From positions 13,950,001 to 14,014,000 of the forward strand of contig OY783205.1 of assembly GCA_963678705.1 (NCBI GenBank): a DNA stretch of 64,000 bases, in the 5' to 3' direction. Position 1 is the first letter of the stretch. The number at the start of each line of letters is the position of its first letter. Made by a program: the position numbers and the translations under genes. The notes beneath the pieces are model-generated. The model did not search any database. It saw nothing but the letters and a program-made list of their open reading frames with translations, and was not told the origin of the DNA. Below are positions 1-11,923 of the stretch, in pieces. Source of the DNA: Panorpa germanica. Lineage: Eukaryota; Arthropoda; Insecta; Mecoptera; Panorpidae.

Positions 1-567
1 CCTAACAAATATGCAAACCTCATGTGCCCGATATGTAGCTTACGCGGCATGAATATGTTATGCATTGGGTTGCAGAGGATAATAACTATCTTATGACAGA
101 TCATTCTACTTTAAATTTGGAGTTTGTGTGCAATAACGCCTGCAATAAGTCATACAAAACGTACAAAGAATTAATCCTATTCTCACACAGCAAAGGACCC
201 ATTGTGTACCGGAGCCTGACTATAAATGCGACAAATGTGCAATGTCCTTTGGGACGAAGCATGGTTTGAGACAACATAACAAAAACACACGCACCACTTG
301 CTACGTAATACACATAGATTAGCAGAAACACCAGCTCCTGCAGCCGTACAATCTGGCAGGCTATCGAAGTGGTCAGAAGATGAGCCAGCAGCATTGCTAG
401 AAAACATGGATCGGCTTGATCACATTAAATATGTAAATGCAGAATTAGCAAAGCTAATTCCAACACAAACTGTAAAACAAATATTAAACAAGCGACGATT
501 AATACTAGCAAAAAGGATTCAGGAAGTAGAGGATTCAATCGATGTGAGCATGAACTTACATAAACAT
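1..567 (+). pseudogene. R2-type retrotransposon, amino-terminal zinc-finger and Myb remnant
   Basis: Seen: a frame at 16-110 carries a CPIC pair like the first zinc finger of the R2 copies at 55932 and 63132. A second finger-like stretch (CNNACNKSYKTYKE) lies near 130-180, and a Myb-like stretch (SKWSEDEPAALLENMD to KRRL) at about 366-510. Family knowledge: R2-A clade proteins start with three zinc fingers and a Myb domain that recognise 28S DNA, followed by reverse transcriptase and a restriction-like endonuclease. The reading frame is broken: the third finger is interrupted and the stretches lie in different frames, so this is a dead copy. It is cut at 567/580 by the LINE that follows; a few bases resembling its continuation resume after 5832. 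The 5' end lies outside the window. Confidence 0.75.
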
Positions 568-580
568 AACATGCAGGGAT
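568..580. repeat. LINE target-site duplication, left copy
   Basis: The 13-mer AACATGCAGGGAT at 568-580 recurs at 5820-5832, immediately outside the LINE. A direct repeat of this length at both ends is the mark of target-primed reverse transcription. It lies inside the R2 remnant. Confidence 0.85.
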
Positions 581-794
581 GAAAAAAAAAAACAAAAAGC
601 TATCGCATATTTATGTTGTATTAATTTTGCTCCTGAAATTATTTTCAATTTATTAAATTTATTATACTAAATATAAATTATTTATTTAATAAATACAATT
701 GGAAAAGGAGTTTAAGGATAATAAAGTGTAAAAACAAAGTAATAGATAATAAATTTTTTTTTTATTTGTGTTAAGTGAAAGTGAGGTTATAATA

Positions 795-2048
795 ATGAAT
801 GACAGGTCTCATGAGAAAGACCTCTTTGAAGCAAAAAGGATAAGAACCAGCTATTATCCACATAGTTATTCAGGAGTGTGCTTGGTAATTCTAAAACCAA
901 TTACTTATAACACAAACCCTGCCTTTATTGCACAATATTTGCGGTCAAATTATAAGGACAATAACATTATTGCTGTCAGCCAAAGAAAAATTGAGGTGGA
1001 GACCAATAGCCCATTTCTGGCTAATAAAATTATAGAAGACGCCATAGTTCTAGCTAAATACAAGAGCATAATTCCGAAGAATTTGGTAGAAGTGCAGGGA
1101 CTAATCGACTTACACCCCGATAATCTGGATGAAGTATTCCTACATGACGCAGTAGGCTTTAATAAAAATAGTAGACAGTTGGCACCAAAAATTACCGATT
1201 TTATTAGATTTAATAGAATTGAAGAAGGCAAAAAGACTCCTACTTGGAAGTGCCTAATATCCTTTAGCGGGGATAAGATCCCGGAATATATAGCCTTCCA
1301 GGGTATCCTTTACCCAGTTTCAGCATATATACAAAGAATTAGACAGTGTCGTCGGTGCTGGAAATTTGGCCACTCCACTAATTTCTGCAGAAGTGCTGAA
1401 TATTGCCAATTTTGTGGTGGAGATCACAGCTCTTTAAGTTGCAAGAAAGAGAAGTTATTTTGTCGCAACTGTAAAGAAGACCATTAAGCGGACGATAGAT
1501 CCTGCAGCAAATATTTAGAATTGAAAAATAAAAACGAAGCTAAAGCTAAAACTACCTATATAGAAAAAAATAAAATTGATCGTGGGAAAGAGGTATTTAC
1601 ATTAAACCTTTTTGAGTTTCCTTCTTTGGAAGAAAGTATAAATAAAAAGAAAATTACAGACTGTATTATAAGCGGTGAACCGGAAAGGAAAATCCGTAGA
1701 GTTTTGAAAATTTCAGAACCCCGCAGATCCCCCCGAGAAGTAAAGAAAAGGACGTGGAAACCTGAGGCAAAGGAAAACGAACGCTCTCAGCCAATTCCCG
1801 TAAATAAAATCGATAAAGTGAAGAAACAAGAGATAATTAAGAAATCAGAGTTCGTTAAGAAAACTGATTTAGACAAAAACATTATTGAGAATTCAGAAGA
1901 GATCAGAGATTCAGAGGAGATAAACCAAAATATTGATACCGACGAAGTAGTTTTAGAAGCAGAAACTATTACTAATAATTTGAACCAAAAAATTGTAAAT
2001 AACCATAATATTCCACCCCCAGATAATCAAAATATTGAAATGTTCTAA
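795..2048 (+). pseudogene. LINE ORF1 (gag-like nucleic-acid-binding protein), one internal stop
   Basis: The start is the ATG at 795; the open frame extends upstream to 768 without another ATG. The protein would coat element RNA and act as a chaperone in the ribonucleoprotein. Seen: three cysteine/histidine knuckles between about 1348 and 1484 (CRRCWKFGHSTNFC, CQFCGGDHSSLSC, CRNC), the usual ORF1 signature of I and jockey elements. A TAA at 1485-1487 falls inside or just after the third knuckle. The same frame stays open from there to 2048, with a lysine- and glutamate-rich tail, so one mutation split a protein of about 417 residues. ORF2 begins 31 bases downstream. Confidence 0.8.
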
Positions 2049-2079
2049 TACAAATATTAGTTAACAAACATAATAAATA

Positions 2080-5000
2080 ATGTATAAAAATTCTTGTATA
2101 ATGCAATGGAACTGCCGCAGTTTAAAATCCAAATTGATAAATCTAAAACAAATAGTTTTTGAAAATAATATTGAAGTAATCGCGCTCTCGGAAACCTGGC
2201 TTGATCCATCTTATAAAATCAAATGGAGAAATATGGAACTAGTAAGAGCAGATAGAAATAACAACGGTGGAGGCGTTGCTCTAGTAATAAACCACAACAT
2301 TTTTATTGACAAAATTTTAATTCCTCTCTCAGGGGATATTGAAATTATAGGAGCAAAAATTAAATGGGGTAATGAGCATATTAATGTTGTGTCTCTTTAT
2401 GCCCCAGCAACAGCATCTATTACTACAGGAATATTGAATGCAATATTAAGATCTATTCCAGAACCAAGGCTAATTCTAGGTGACTGGAATGCTAAAGCCA
2501 TTGCTTGGGGAAACACCTATGACTGTCCAAGGGGTAAAATTATATGTCAGGTGATGGACAATAACAATATGATGTTCCTTAATGATGATTCTCCTACTCG
2601 AATCAACATCCATTCAGGAACAGCGTCAGCAATTGATTTATCATGGGCAACTCCATCTCTTGGCAGCCAACTTTCATGGAACGTAATGGAGGATCAATTA
2701 GGTTCAGATCACGCCATTATACTTATGAATGGGGCACAAATTGGTCAATCAAGCAGAGGCAAGGAAAGATTTAAATTAAACATTGTACCAAATACAATCG
2801 ACTGGGACAATTTCTCTAACCAAATAGAAGCAGACTTATTGGCAAACCAAATTCAGTCCAATACTACGCTGGAAAAAAAGTATAATTACCTCATTGACTC
2901 AATTGAGTCTGCAGCTAAAAAGTGGGGGAAAAATATTGCAAACAATAAAATCTCAAAATATCCGCCAAATCCTTGGTGGGATGATGAATGCAAAGAGGCT
3001 GTGCAAAACAGAAAAAGAGCCTACAGAAGATACCACCGAAATAGTTCTGAAACAAATAAAGTAGCTTTAAAAAAAGTAGAATCTGAAACGACCAACTTAC
3101 TAAAGTTCAAGAAAAGACAAGCTTGGAGAAACCTTGCCGAAGAGTTAAACCATAATTTAACTACTAAACAATTATGGGGAAAAATTAATAGGATGAGAGG
3201 TTCAGGAAAATGCACGAAAACAAATTCACCTAACAGTGAGGACTTGTTATGTGAACTTTCACAAGTAATAGCACCGCCCTGGGTACCTGAGCAAGAAAGC
3301 GTACTATATGGAGTAACTCAAGACGACTCTAGTAAAATGATGATTAAAGAAGTAGAAATGTGGGAGCTACAATCTCACCTTATAATGACGAAAACAACCA
3401 CGCCCGGTCCAGATGGAATATCTTATGAAATGTTAGGCCATCTCCCATCTATCGCTAAAAAATTATTATTAAACATATACAACACAATTTTGGAAGAAGA
3501 ACTAATTCCTGAGTCCTGGAAAAATACTCAGATTGTTCCAATATTAAAAATAGATAAGCCAGTAAATCAACCAACCTCATATAGAATTATAACTCTCATT
3601 AATTGCTGCAGAAAAGTCTGAGAAAATATTGAAAATGAGATTAGAACATTGGTTAGATTCTAAGTCGTTAATACCAAAGCAAATTTTAGGCTGTAGAAGA
3701 GGTAGAAGTACCAGGGATGGCATAGTTGCATTATCAGCTAGAATTGAAGCAGGAAAAAGCAAAGGCAATGTGTCAATGGCCTGTTTTGTAGATATCAAAG
3801 CAGCTTTCGATAATGTAAACATCAATTTTTTATTAAGGCAATTATATGTAATAGGAGTACCGAGAGTAATAATTAATATACTAAAGAATTTACTAAGTGG
3901 CAGGAAAACTCAACTATGGTTTAATGGATTACTATCGAAATGGAGACTATGTTCTAAAGGCATTCCACAAGGCTCAGCACTAAGTCCTCTTCTCTTTAAT
4001 ATGATGGTTAGGTCAATAAAACCGTATCTCAACCCAAAAATATCATGGATATCATATGTGGATGACTTAGTTTTCTTATCACAAGAAAATACTATAGAGG
4101 AGACTTGAAAAAAAAATGCAAAAGATTGTAAATAACTTAGAGAAATGGCTTAATGATGCTTGTTTAGAAGCATCAACAGAAAAATCTAAACTAATGATTT
4201 TTAACATGAGTTCAAAAATATCACAGCCACCTATAATAACTCTAGGTAAACAAAAATTGGAATACACAAATAATTATATATACTTAGGATTTCCATTTTC
4301 CACAAATAAATCCGAAAAATCAATAATACTCAATATTAAAAAGAAAGCTGAACCTGCAATCAATATACTCAAAATGTTTGCTGGACAAAGATGGGGACTA
4401 AATACATCTTCGCTACTAAATTTATATAAATCTTTAGTCCGCCCTCATTTGGAGTATGGTGCAGAGGTACTAATAATGTGTAAAAACAATACAATATAAT
4501 CACTTGAAAAATTGCAATATAAAGCTTTAAGAATAGTATTAGGAGCTATATGTACAACTCATACCCTTTCATTACTAGCAGATGCTTGTATGCCACCATT
4601 AAAAGAAAGATGGATAAAGAAAACGTCTTACTTTATGGCTGGCGCTTTAATGACAAATAACACATTAATAAGGGACGAACTTAACGAATTATCAAGAACA
4701 GGTTCAAGAAGTCATGAGCTTAATGCAATTTGGATCAATGAAAAAAGGAAATGGACAGAAAGAGGAACCCCAGTAGAAATACCAATTTTTGAATTAGATT
4801 ATTATTACTCAGGTAGAGGAACTCCTGCAAATATAACTATTGGCAAGGAGCTAAATATGAGTAACATACTACCTGAGCTAATAACTATAGACTTACAACA
4901 AAAATTAGATCAACAATTCCCGAATTATACAAAATTATATACTGACGGCTCAAAAGAAGCAGATGGAGTGGGTGCAGCAGTAGTAGATATTAACAATAGC

Positions 5001-5743
5001 AGAATTTACAAGCTTCATAATCAAGCATCCATATATACAGCTGAGTTATGTGCTATAGATCTAGCTGTGGATCAAATCATTACTGATGACAGAGACAGCA
5101 CTTTAATATTATCCGACTCGTTATCAGTCATACAGTCCTTAAGCAGTAAGGGAATCAATACAAAATTAGACAACAAAATTTATTATGTCAAAGAAAAAAT
5201 AAATAGGGAAATAGATAAGGGCCGAAATATTAAACTAATTTGGATACCGTCACATAAGGGAATTAAGGGAAATGAAAAAGCTGATCAAATGGCCAAGGTA
5301 GCTACTTCCTGTGATGAATATATTTCATTTTTTATAAAATCAGACATGAAAGCAGAATTAGAAAAAAATGAAATGAAAAATTGGCAAGACAAGTGGGATA
5401 ATTCTGATAAAGGTAGAGAATTTTATACAATACAACCAATACTGAGACGTAAGCCATGATGACCTCAAGGCTAAGAATGAATCATACTGGAGCTCCGAAA
5501 CATCTAGCAAGAAACAAAATCATTCCAAACTCTAAATGCGAATGTGGTGAAGAAGAGGCAGACCCTGACCACATTCTGTGGCAATGTAAAAATACATCAA
5601 TGGCAAGAAATGGACTCCAAAGGGCGGTACTACAGACTTCGCAGACGCTTCCTGTTAACACCGCTTATTTGATTGAGAAACCGAGATTTATAACTGCAGT
5701 AGCCATGAATAGATCATTCTTGTTATCTGGGTATAATATATAA
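2080..5743 (+). pseudogene. LINE ORF2: APE endonuclease, reverse transcriptase, RNase H, broken
   Basis: The ATG at 2080 opens an AP-like endonuclease (QWNCRSLKSK, ETWLDP, GDWNAK, LGSDHAII) that would nick the target. A stop and frame change occurs at 3619. The RT follows at about 3390-4110 (TPGPDGISYE, FVDIKAAFDNV, GIPQGSALSPLLF, YVDDLVFLS), then breaks near 4106 and 4498. RNase H lies at about 4920-5300 (LYTDGSKE, LSDSLSVIQ, WIPSHKGIKGNEKAD). The carboxy-terminal knuckle CECGEEEADPDHILWQC is at about 5535-5590 in another frame. The domain order matches the I clade. At least four lesions separate the frames, so no full protein is made. The similar LINE at 38063 shares the RNase H and terminal knuckle. 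Confidence 0.85.
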
Positions 5744-5819
5744 GAAAAGACAGAATAGTATTAGGGGCGATAAAAGGCTACGTGCCTACGAAGCCCAAAA
5801 ATCTATATTTAAATAAATA

Positions 5820-5832
5820 AACATGCAGGGAT
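5820..5832. repeat. LINE target-site duplication, right copy
   Basis: Exact repeat of 568-580. Sequence just beyond it (ATTTCAAACATAGG) reads as a weak continuation of the interrupted R2 copy. From about 5900 to 6190 I see only AT-rich sequence without a recognisable feature. Confidence 0.85.
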
Positions 5833-6189
5833 ATTTCAAACATAGGTTCACCACCGAGGTCTAGTGGCAGTTGACCTCAGGCACAAATATCTACCCCTAT
5901 TTTACCGCAAAACTATTTTTTCTATATATATATCATACATATTATTTAAATAATATTAATAGCTATTTCCCCGCTTCGAAAGGTTTCTGATTTTAAATAA
6001 TATAAAAAAACAAAACTTTTCACAAAACAAGGGTACTAACTAAACACACATATATCAAACAAATAAGAAAATATAATTGTACAAAAAAATAAATCATGAC
6101 ATTACATATAACAAAGAGTTAAAAAAAGTATCGTGAAGTTATTCGGCTCCTCCGAGAGAAATGCCGAATGTTAAAAAATTTATAGTTTA

Positions 6190-6990
6190 CTTTGAGTTGT
6201 AATTATCGTACAAAAAAAAAATTATCAAAATCGGAGCTGCTTCTGAAGACTTCGAAGACGAAATCGAATGACAAATATGGGAGGTTCCATCCGATGCGCC
6301 AGCAGGTCTTATATCAATTAACCAGATGATTGATGAACTTATGGAGACCGATGCTACACGCTGAATTACAAATTTTAGTAGACACCATTGCATACAAATT
6401 ACAAGACCTGTAGTGATTCCTGCAGGAAACAGTGAAGTGTAAGCAGAAGCTTAAAGAAAGAAGTGCATACGTAACAATAGGAACAAACTGCGTGCAGTTG
6501 CGAGAAGATATGAGTTTAGTAGACAACAGGATCTATTTAACACTAATCCTCAGAAACTCACAGATTATATTATTTCTGGCGAAGAATCTAACACATAAGT
6601 TAAGCCGGGGGACTTGAAGCAAGACAAAGTCAGGGAACTGTCAACGAACCTGCGGGGCACACCGAATTCCGCCACCTACCACTTTACAAAAAAGAATAGT
6701 TTAAGTTAAGGTGACCTTACACTTATAGACCCGGAGTGTGTCCGTTATTTAATTTGTTTGTTAAAGAAGAACTGGACACCCAGCCCAGATGGGCTTAAAA
6801 AAGTGCATATCATACAAGTGGTAGGTTTGGGGTCCAGTACTAGCAAAATATTTCAATGCTCTCATTTTACTACGGGTATATCCAAGCTCATGGATGAGGA
6901 ACCACTCCATCCTTATCCCAAAGCAAGGTTCTGACCTAAGCCAAGAAACAAACTGGACGCCTATCACAATGGGCTTGTGTCCAATGTCTT
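6190..6990 (+). pseudogene. R2-type remnant, linker between Myb and RT domains
   Basis: Three-frame reading shows scattered stretches that match the better copy at 23190-23840. Examples are a helix-rich stretch near 6290-6350 (SINQMIDELMETDATR), NPQKLTDYIISGEE at about 6545-6590, and the start of the RT domain near 6775 (TPSPDGLKKVH), which parallels APSPDGSKR at about 23710. Several stops and frame changes lie between them. The region just before the RT, carrying PSPDG, is typical of R2 proteins. It ends before the LTR fragment at 7181. It most likely belongs to the same original element as 1-567 and 8820-10135, because the three pieces run in protein order on the same strand without overlap. 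Confidence 0.6.
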
Positions 6991-7162
6991 AATTTCTATA
7001 AAAGTGTATTATATATTGATAAAGTGGGTTACTAGAGCCTCAAATGTTCAAGTATGTATAAGTATTTTTTAATAACTCCTTATATGTTAAGAGATATTAA
7101 CAATTAAAAAAGTCATTTTGTCTCTTTAATCATTAAAGGGTGTTGTGGACTGTCGCTGGGAA

Positions 7163-7180
7163 CTCCACACTCTGACACCA
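7163..7180 (-). promoter_or_regulatory. Primer-binding-site-like sequence of a gypsy element
   Basis: Read on the minus strand it is TGGTGTCAGAGTGTGGAG, directly after an LTR end. It resembles the primer site of the gypsy element at 32293, which looks complementary to the 3' end of insect tRNA-Leu. It shows that this fragment was a 5' LTR plus leader rather than a solo LTR. Confidence 0.6.
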
Positions 7181-7640
7181 GTTGGTTGTGGAGATCGAAA
7201 AGAACCCCACACCTGACCCATTTGTCGTGGATGTGTCAGAATACCTTCAGCCTATTACGTCCTTTCGGGTCGCTAGTTTCTGAATGTAGATTACCCCGTA
7301 GACGACATCCAGATAAGAATTTGATCCTTTATTTTATTATAATAGTTTCTTGTCAGATTATTGATGTTGAAATTGAGACCTCTTCGACCGGCTCAAGTGT
7401 GCCTTTCTTCCAACATACCTCATTGAAGAATTAATATCTTTTATTTTATTAATTACACACTTAATTAAAAATAAGTAATTAATTAGATTTATTTAGACAT
7501 CTAGATTCGTGGTTACATTAGTATATCACTTAATTTAATAGGATGTTAAATACTAAACTTGATATAACAATACAATGTAAAATGTTTAACAGAAAAACGT
7601 GTATTTTGTTTTATATTACATGGAAACCTTTTTATATAAC
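7181..7640 (-). mobile_element. Diverged gypsy-type LTR fragment, minus strand
   Basis: Its reverse complement aligns by eye, with many differences, to the LTR remnant at 22060-22722 and more distantly to the 769-bp LTRs at 31523 and 36200. Shared landmarks are a run around CAACATACCTC, the GAAGAATTAATATC block and the AACGTGT block near 7600. The far end cannot be placed exactly and may reach about 7780. The internal region of the element is gone apart from the primer site and about 25 bases. Confidence 0.6.
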
Positions 7641-7783
7641 GTGTTAGCAGTTTAACGTTGTACACGATGATGTTCGTGATTTTTGAAGCACAGAGATTCT
7701 GGTTGACTATGATTCGATTTAAATGGACTGTATATTTTAATAAACTATAATAATATTAGATTTGAATAATGTAACAGTAAATA

Positions 7784-8420
7784 TGAGATTTGTGGTTCTC
7801 ATTAACCAATATTTTACTTAATGTAAGTACGAAAATTGTTTTATTTCAAACATTGAATATGAGATTTGTGGTTCTCATTAACCAATATTTTACTTAATGT
7901 AAGTACGAAAATTGTTGTATTTCAAACAGTGAACATGAGATTTGTGGTTCTCATTAACCAATATTTTACTTATTGTAAGTACGAAAATTGTTGTATTTCA
8001 AACAGTGAAGATGAGATTTGTGGTTCTCATTAACCAATATTTTACTTAATGTAAGTACGAAAATTGTTTTATTTCAAACAGTGAATATGAGATTTGTGGT
8101 TGTCATTAACCAATATTTTACTTAATGTAAGTACGAAAATAGTTTAATTTCAAACTGGTGAATATGCGATTTTAATGAATTTTCATAAGCCAATATTTAA
8201 TAAATATTTTAACAATAAATATGCAAGTGTTTAGCTCTCATTCAACCAAGATTTTAATTAATATTTGAACAATAAATATGCGAGTTTTTAGCTCTCACTA
8301 AACCAAGATTTTAATAATATAAATACGACAAATTGTTTTAATTCAACAATAAATATGAGATTCTTTAACTCTCACTAAACCAAGACTTTACTAAATATTT
8401 AGCTCTCATTACACCAAGAT
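7784..8420. repeat. Minisatellite with 76-bp units
   Basis: The string TGAGATTTGTGGTTCTCATT (last copy with one change) starts at 7784, 7860, 7936, 8012 and 8088, giving exactly 76 bases between copies. The unit continues with an AACCAATATTTTACTTAATG block. From about 8164 to 8420 the units become shorter and diverged but keep the CTCTCA-TAAACCAAGATTTTA core. No open frame or RNA gene is evident. Sequence from 8420 to 8740 is AT-rich without a feature I can name. Confidence 0.9.
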
Positions 8421-8819
8421 TCAACAATAAAGACACAAAGCAAGTAATACGATGGCATTAATACGAAGACTCAAAACAATCATATAGCAATAAACATAAA
8501 AACATCAAATATCAATATATAAAAGTCCACAATCTATATTTTTAATAAAATAGAAGGGGAAAAATAATTTGAATATAGTTAATATATACAAATGCCTGAA
8601 TATTCTGTTTGTGAGAGTTATTAATGAAAAATTCTATTCAAGAATTTGAAATAATTATATTATTGAATATATGTATTTTCGTTATGAAAAAATAATTGAT
8701 TATTATTTTTTTTTTTTTTTTTTCTGTATTTCGGATTTGATACTTAACAAACGTCAAGCTAGGAACTCTGGTGCTCGTTTTGTGTCCACAAGTCATGTGC
8801 ACGAGTAGTGTTGCCTGCC

Positions 8820-10135
8820 CATGACTAAAAAGAACATGGAATGTGGTTCACAAAACCAGCGCTAAGGTTTAAAGCACCCAAAATGGATGCCTCAATAACA
8901 TTACCATTTTCGATGAAGTCATCAGAGAGTTGCTAAGCTGTCTGGCGACGTAGTGATATCAGTATTAGATATTGCGAAAGCTTTTGACAGTGCACTCCGT
9001 GATGGAATTCGTAAGAGTTTGGAAAGTCAAGGCGTACCAAACATCATAATTGCATCCATCAATAACATGTACAGGGGGGCATTTACCTATATTAATCTGG
9101 AAAGTACCTCCGTGAAGATGGAAATATTGAAAGGTGTTAAGCACTTATCGCCGCTATTATTTAACGTAGTACTAGACTCAGTAATAACGATCTACAACTA
9201 ACAAAACATTATAAAATACACGAAGTGAGAGTAAAGGTTTTGGCGTTCGCAGACGACATGATCCTCATAGGCGAAAATAAATTAGATGCGCAGCAGCAGT
9301 ATAACATTGCTTGTAGTATGCTAAGCCAATTAAGCTTAAGAATTGCAGCACCTAAATCATCGATATTTGAGTTAAAAGTTCTGCCTCATAAGACCTGGAA
9401 GGGGGAGTAGATCCTTGCATTCCGGACCCTACAAATGGATCATGCCTCCCATTCAGTGAATGCACTAAATTATTCAAATATTTAGGAATTCAATTTTCAC
9501 CCTGGGTTGGCATAAGGGCAGAAAGTGTGATAAGCGAATTGAAGTATTGTTCAGGTAGACTTGCAAGTGCTAAACTCAGTGCTTTACAAAAACTCGAAAT
9601 GTTCAAGATGAATATATTAAGTCACTTCACTTTCCGTATGATTATTTGTCCGCCGTCAACTGTACGCTTGCGAGAAATAGATTTAAATCTGAGAAGCCTA
9701 ATAAAAAGGGCTCTACATCTACCAGATGAGACATCTACTGGATTCATGTATACCCGAGTGAGGTATGGGTTCTCAAGCTAACCTAGAGTGGAGCTATTAA
9801 ACAAATATACAGTGCACATATGAGGTGATCCATGCGGTAGTTTCTGGTAATAGATTCCAATGTAAAGCTGCTAAGTTAGCGTGCAAATGTAACGTAAATT
9901 GGCCGTTGTGATATGATATGATATGACCACTTAAAAGAGAAAACATTAGGGCACATACTGGGGCAGTGCTATGTTCTTAAACCACTTCGAATAAAACGGC
10001 ATGATGAGATAGTAAACTTGCTTATTTCAAAATTGCGATCTGTCATATGGTCATTTAACAATAGGTTTACAAATAAAATTAAACTTGCAGGGCATGTGTG
10101 CAGTGACACAACCGTACCTATTTATTAATTCATTT
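8820..10135 (+). pseudogene. R2-type remnant, reverse transcriptase and endonuclease parts
   Basis: The RT fingers and palm are readable: a stretch near 8885 matching the NGCLNN-TIF block of the copy at 52301, then SVLDIAKAFDSALRDGI at about 8960, EILKGVKHLSPLLFNVVLDS at about 9120, and VKVLAFADDMILIGENK at about 9230. The thumb is at 9527-9780, ending near LPDETSTGFMYTRVR. The endonuclease zinc motif (LGHILGQCYVLKPLRIKRHDE) lies near 9948-10010. The QGDP motif is lost (KHLSP) and frames change several times. The remainder of the endonuclease is missing. No 28S sequence follows, so either the flank has decayed or this copy sits outside rDNA. Confidence 0.75.
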
Positions 10136-10639
10136 AATTATGTCCTGAGGGACACTCCTCTTCAATCTGCAGAAAGTAGTTTTGTCCAGGGTCACTTTTA
10201 GGTTCGGTGGTGTGTAGACGAATTCTGTTATTTTTTTAGAATTTTTTTTTTTATTAACGCGTGAAAACAAAAATTAAAAAAGGGAATTTACTTCTCCCAA
10301 AAAACAAATGTGCGATCTGAAAGTACTTATGTCCGTGTCTATGTTACTTTGCAATAATAATATTGCGTTGAATAAAAAATTATATAGGAAAGGTCTAATA
10401 AATAAAAAATATTCAATTGTCATCTAGCGCTAGCACCTATGTTAACATCAACGATATACTAGACATTTCAGAAATATTTAATTCAAAAAAAACCATCATC
10501 CCAAAATTAAGCTAAGAATTAATTATAAAGATAAATAGATTAAGAAACGAAAGGTACAATTTACATCTGCTGTGAATACCACCCCACCGAGGAATACCGA
10601 GAAAGGTAATAAGAAAGCCAATGATGTAGAAAAAAAAAC

Positions 10640-11010
10640 AGCTAGAGAGGCAACCCATACAGGAGTCCCCGTAGTTCGACAACGGGGCCAAGCGTGGCCC
10701 AGTCACGGGAAACCAGACTTCGGCGCGCCAAGATTGGTCCAAATTTGGATAATTCAGGCTTGGCCAATCCTATGTTCACCCTATCTTGGGCCACGACTGG
10801 GAAATCAAGTCTTGGCCATTTCTTAACTCACCCAACTTTGGGCCAACACTGAAAATCTCAGCTCTGGCCATACTACGGTGACCCAGCTTTGAACCAGAAT
10901 CGGTCAACCAAGCCTGAGCCATTTTTTGGTGATTTAGACTTGGCCCAATACTGGGAAATCGAGTCTTGGTCATCTCTTAATTCACCCAACTTTGAGCCAA
11001 CACTAGGAAA
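10640..11010. repeat. Degenerate short repeats with a CTTGGCC core, first block
   Basis: Variants of CTTGGCCCA, TTGGGCCA and CTGGCCAT recur roughly every 25-40 bases from about 10690 to 11000, joined by ACTGGGAAATC-like spacers. The unit is too diverged for a fixed period. A second block of the same theme is at 13285-13555, so the two blocks bracket the DUF4806-like gene. Open frames across this block are low-complexity by-products. The stretch 10136-10640 shows nothing I can name. Confidence 0.65.
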
Positions 11011-11194
11011 CTTAACACTATGTAATTAAGCTCATTCATAAACAGAAATTTACTCACAATAAATAAAAAAATGTTCTAAAAATAATTTTTATTAATATTT
11101 CATAATCTTGTTGTAAACAAATGCTTCATAGCATTGATAATATTTGAATTAACGCCAATAGAGGAAGTCATTAAACTAGGAATTTATACCAACA

Positions 11195-11510
11195 GAGGGT
11201 GTTCATAAACGCATGCAATAGTTATATCTTATATATAAATATCTTGCCTTTATTTCTTATTTTAATGTTAGTTTTAAGATTTCTTTTGTCATACATTTCT
11301 TTTGTTATTCATTTTGTTTTGATACACACATATACAACGCTCTCTCTGAGTGGTACCGCAAGCCTGGTTCAAGGCTAAGTGCCTTTTGTGTTTCGACCAT
11401 CTGCTATGCCGACATTACGTTCATGCGTACGGACTTAAAACAGACATTATTAACTGAATCGTCAAGCAGTCAACACGCGCTTAAGCATCTTAGCATTAAC
11501 AAAATAATAT
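11195..11510 (+). mobile_element. Diverged BEL/Pao LTR fragment
   Basis: TGTTCATAAACGCATGCAAT at about 11198 begins a segment that parallels the LTRs at 15057 and 21391. It has the same TATAAATATCTTGCCTTTAT block, the same CAACGCTC-TGAGTGGTACCG block and the same ACTACGTT-like and CAGTCA landmarks, with substitutions throughout. It fades near 11510, so only the first half of a 640-bp LTR is recognisable. It is probably an old solo or truncated LTR on the plus strand. Confidence 0.6.
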
Positions 11511-11923
11511 TAAATATTATAAAATAATTAATATAATTAATATATTATATATATTATTTAATAATTAATATATTATATACAAGTGTCTATGTGGAAGCAG
11601 TCAAATGTTCTCTATTTATTTGTTATTGTACATTTAATATTAGTCATTTAATATATTACGTATGATTTAAATGTTTTATTATTAATATTATAACTATGAA
11701 AAAGTGGCGCGCGTTACACAAAACAAGCAAAGTTTCAAATAAACTAACCAACTCAAACATTACTCAACCAAATGTTAGTGATCAAACTATTAATAGTGAT
11801 GTGAATAAAAACAATGTTTCTAATAACATTCCAGAACCAGGTGGTTCATCAGTGTGTAATAATAAATATTTTGATTCCAGTGATAGCAATGAAAAACTAT
11901 TATAGTTATCGTACAATTTCTAG

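Larger units (their letters stand above)
581..5819 (+). mobile_element. I-clade LINE (non-LTR retrotransposon), near full length, decayed
   Basis: About 5.2 kb flanked by a 13-bp target-site duplication. Order: an AT-rich 5' UTR (581-794), a gag-like ORF1 with CCHC knuckles, then ORF2 with APE endonuclease, reverse transcriptase, RNase H and a carboxy-terminal zinc knuckle. The 3' end runs into a short A/T tail (TTTAAATAAATA). An RNase H domain together with an APE endonuclease places it in the I group. Several stops and frameshifts in ORF2 and one stop in ORF1 make it inactive. It interrupts an R2 remnant, so it inserted after that copy. Confidence 0.88.

Noticed and set aside
7784..8164. 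CRISPR-like regular spacing
   Set aside because: The whole 76-bp unit repeats with no unique spacers, the setting is eukaryotic, and no cas-like gene is present.
11696..11905. 69-codon frame rich in Asn and Ser as a first exon of the DUF4806-like gene
   Set aside because: No convincing donor joins it to the exon at 11924, so it is only mentioned as a possibility.
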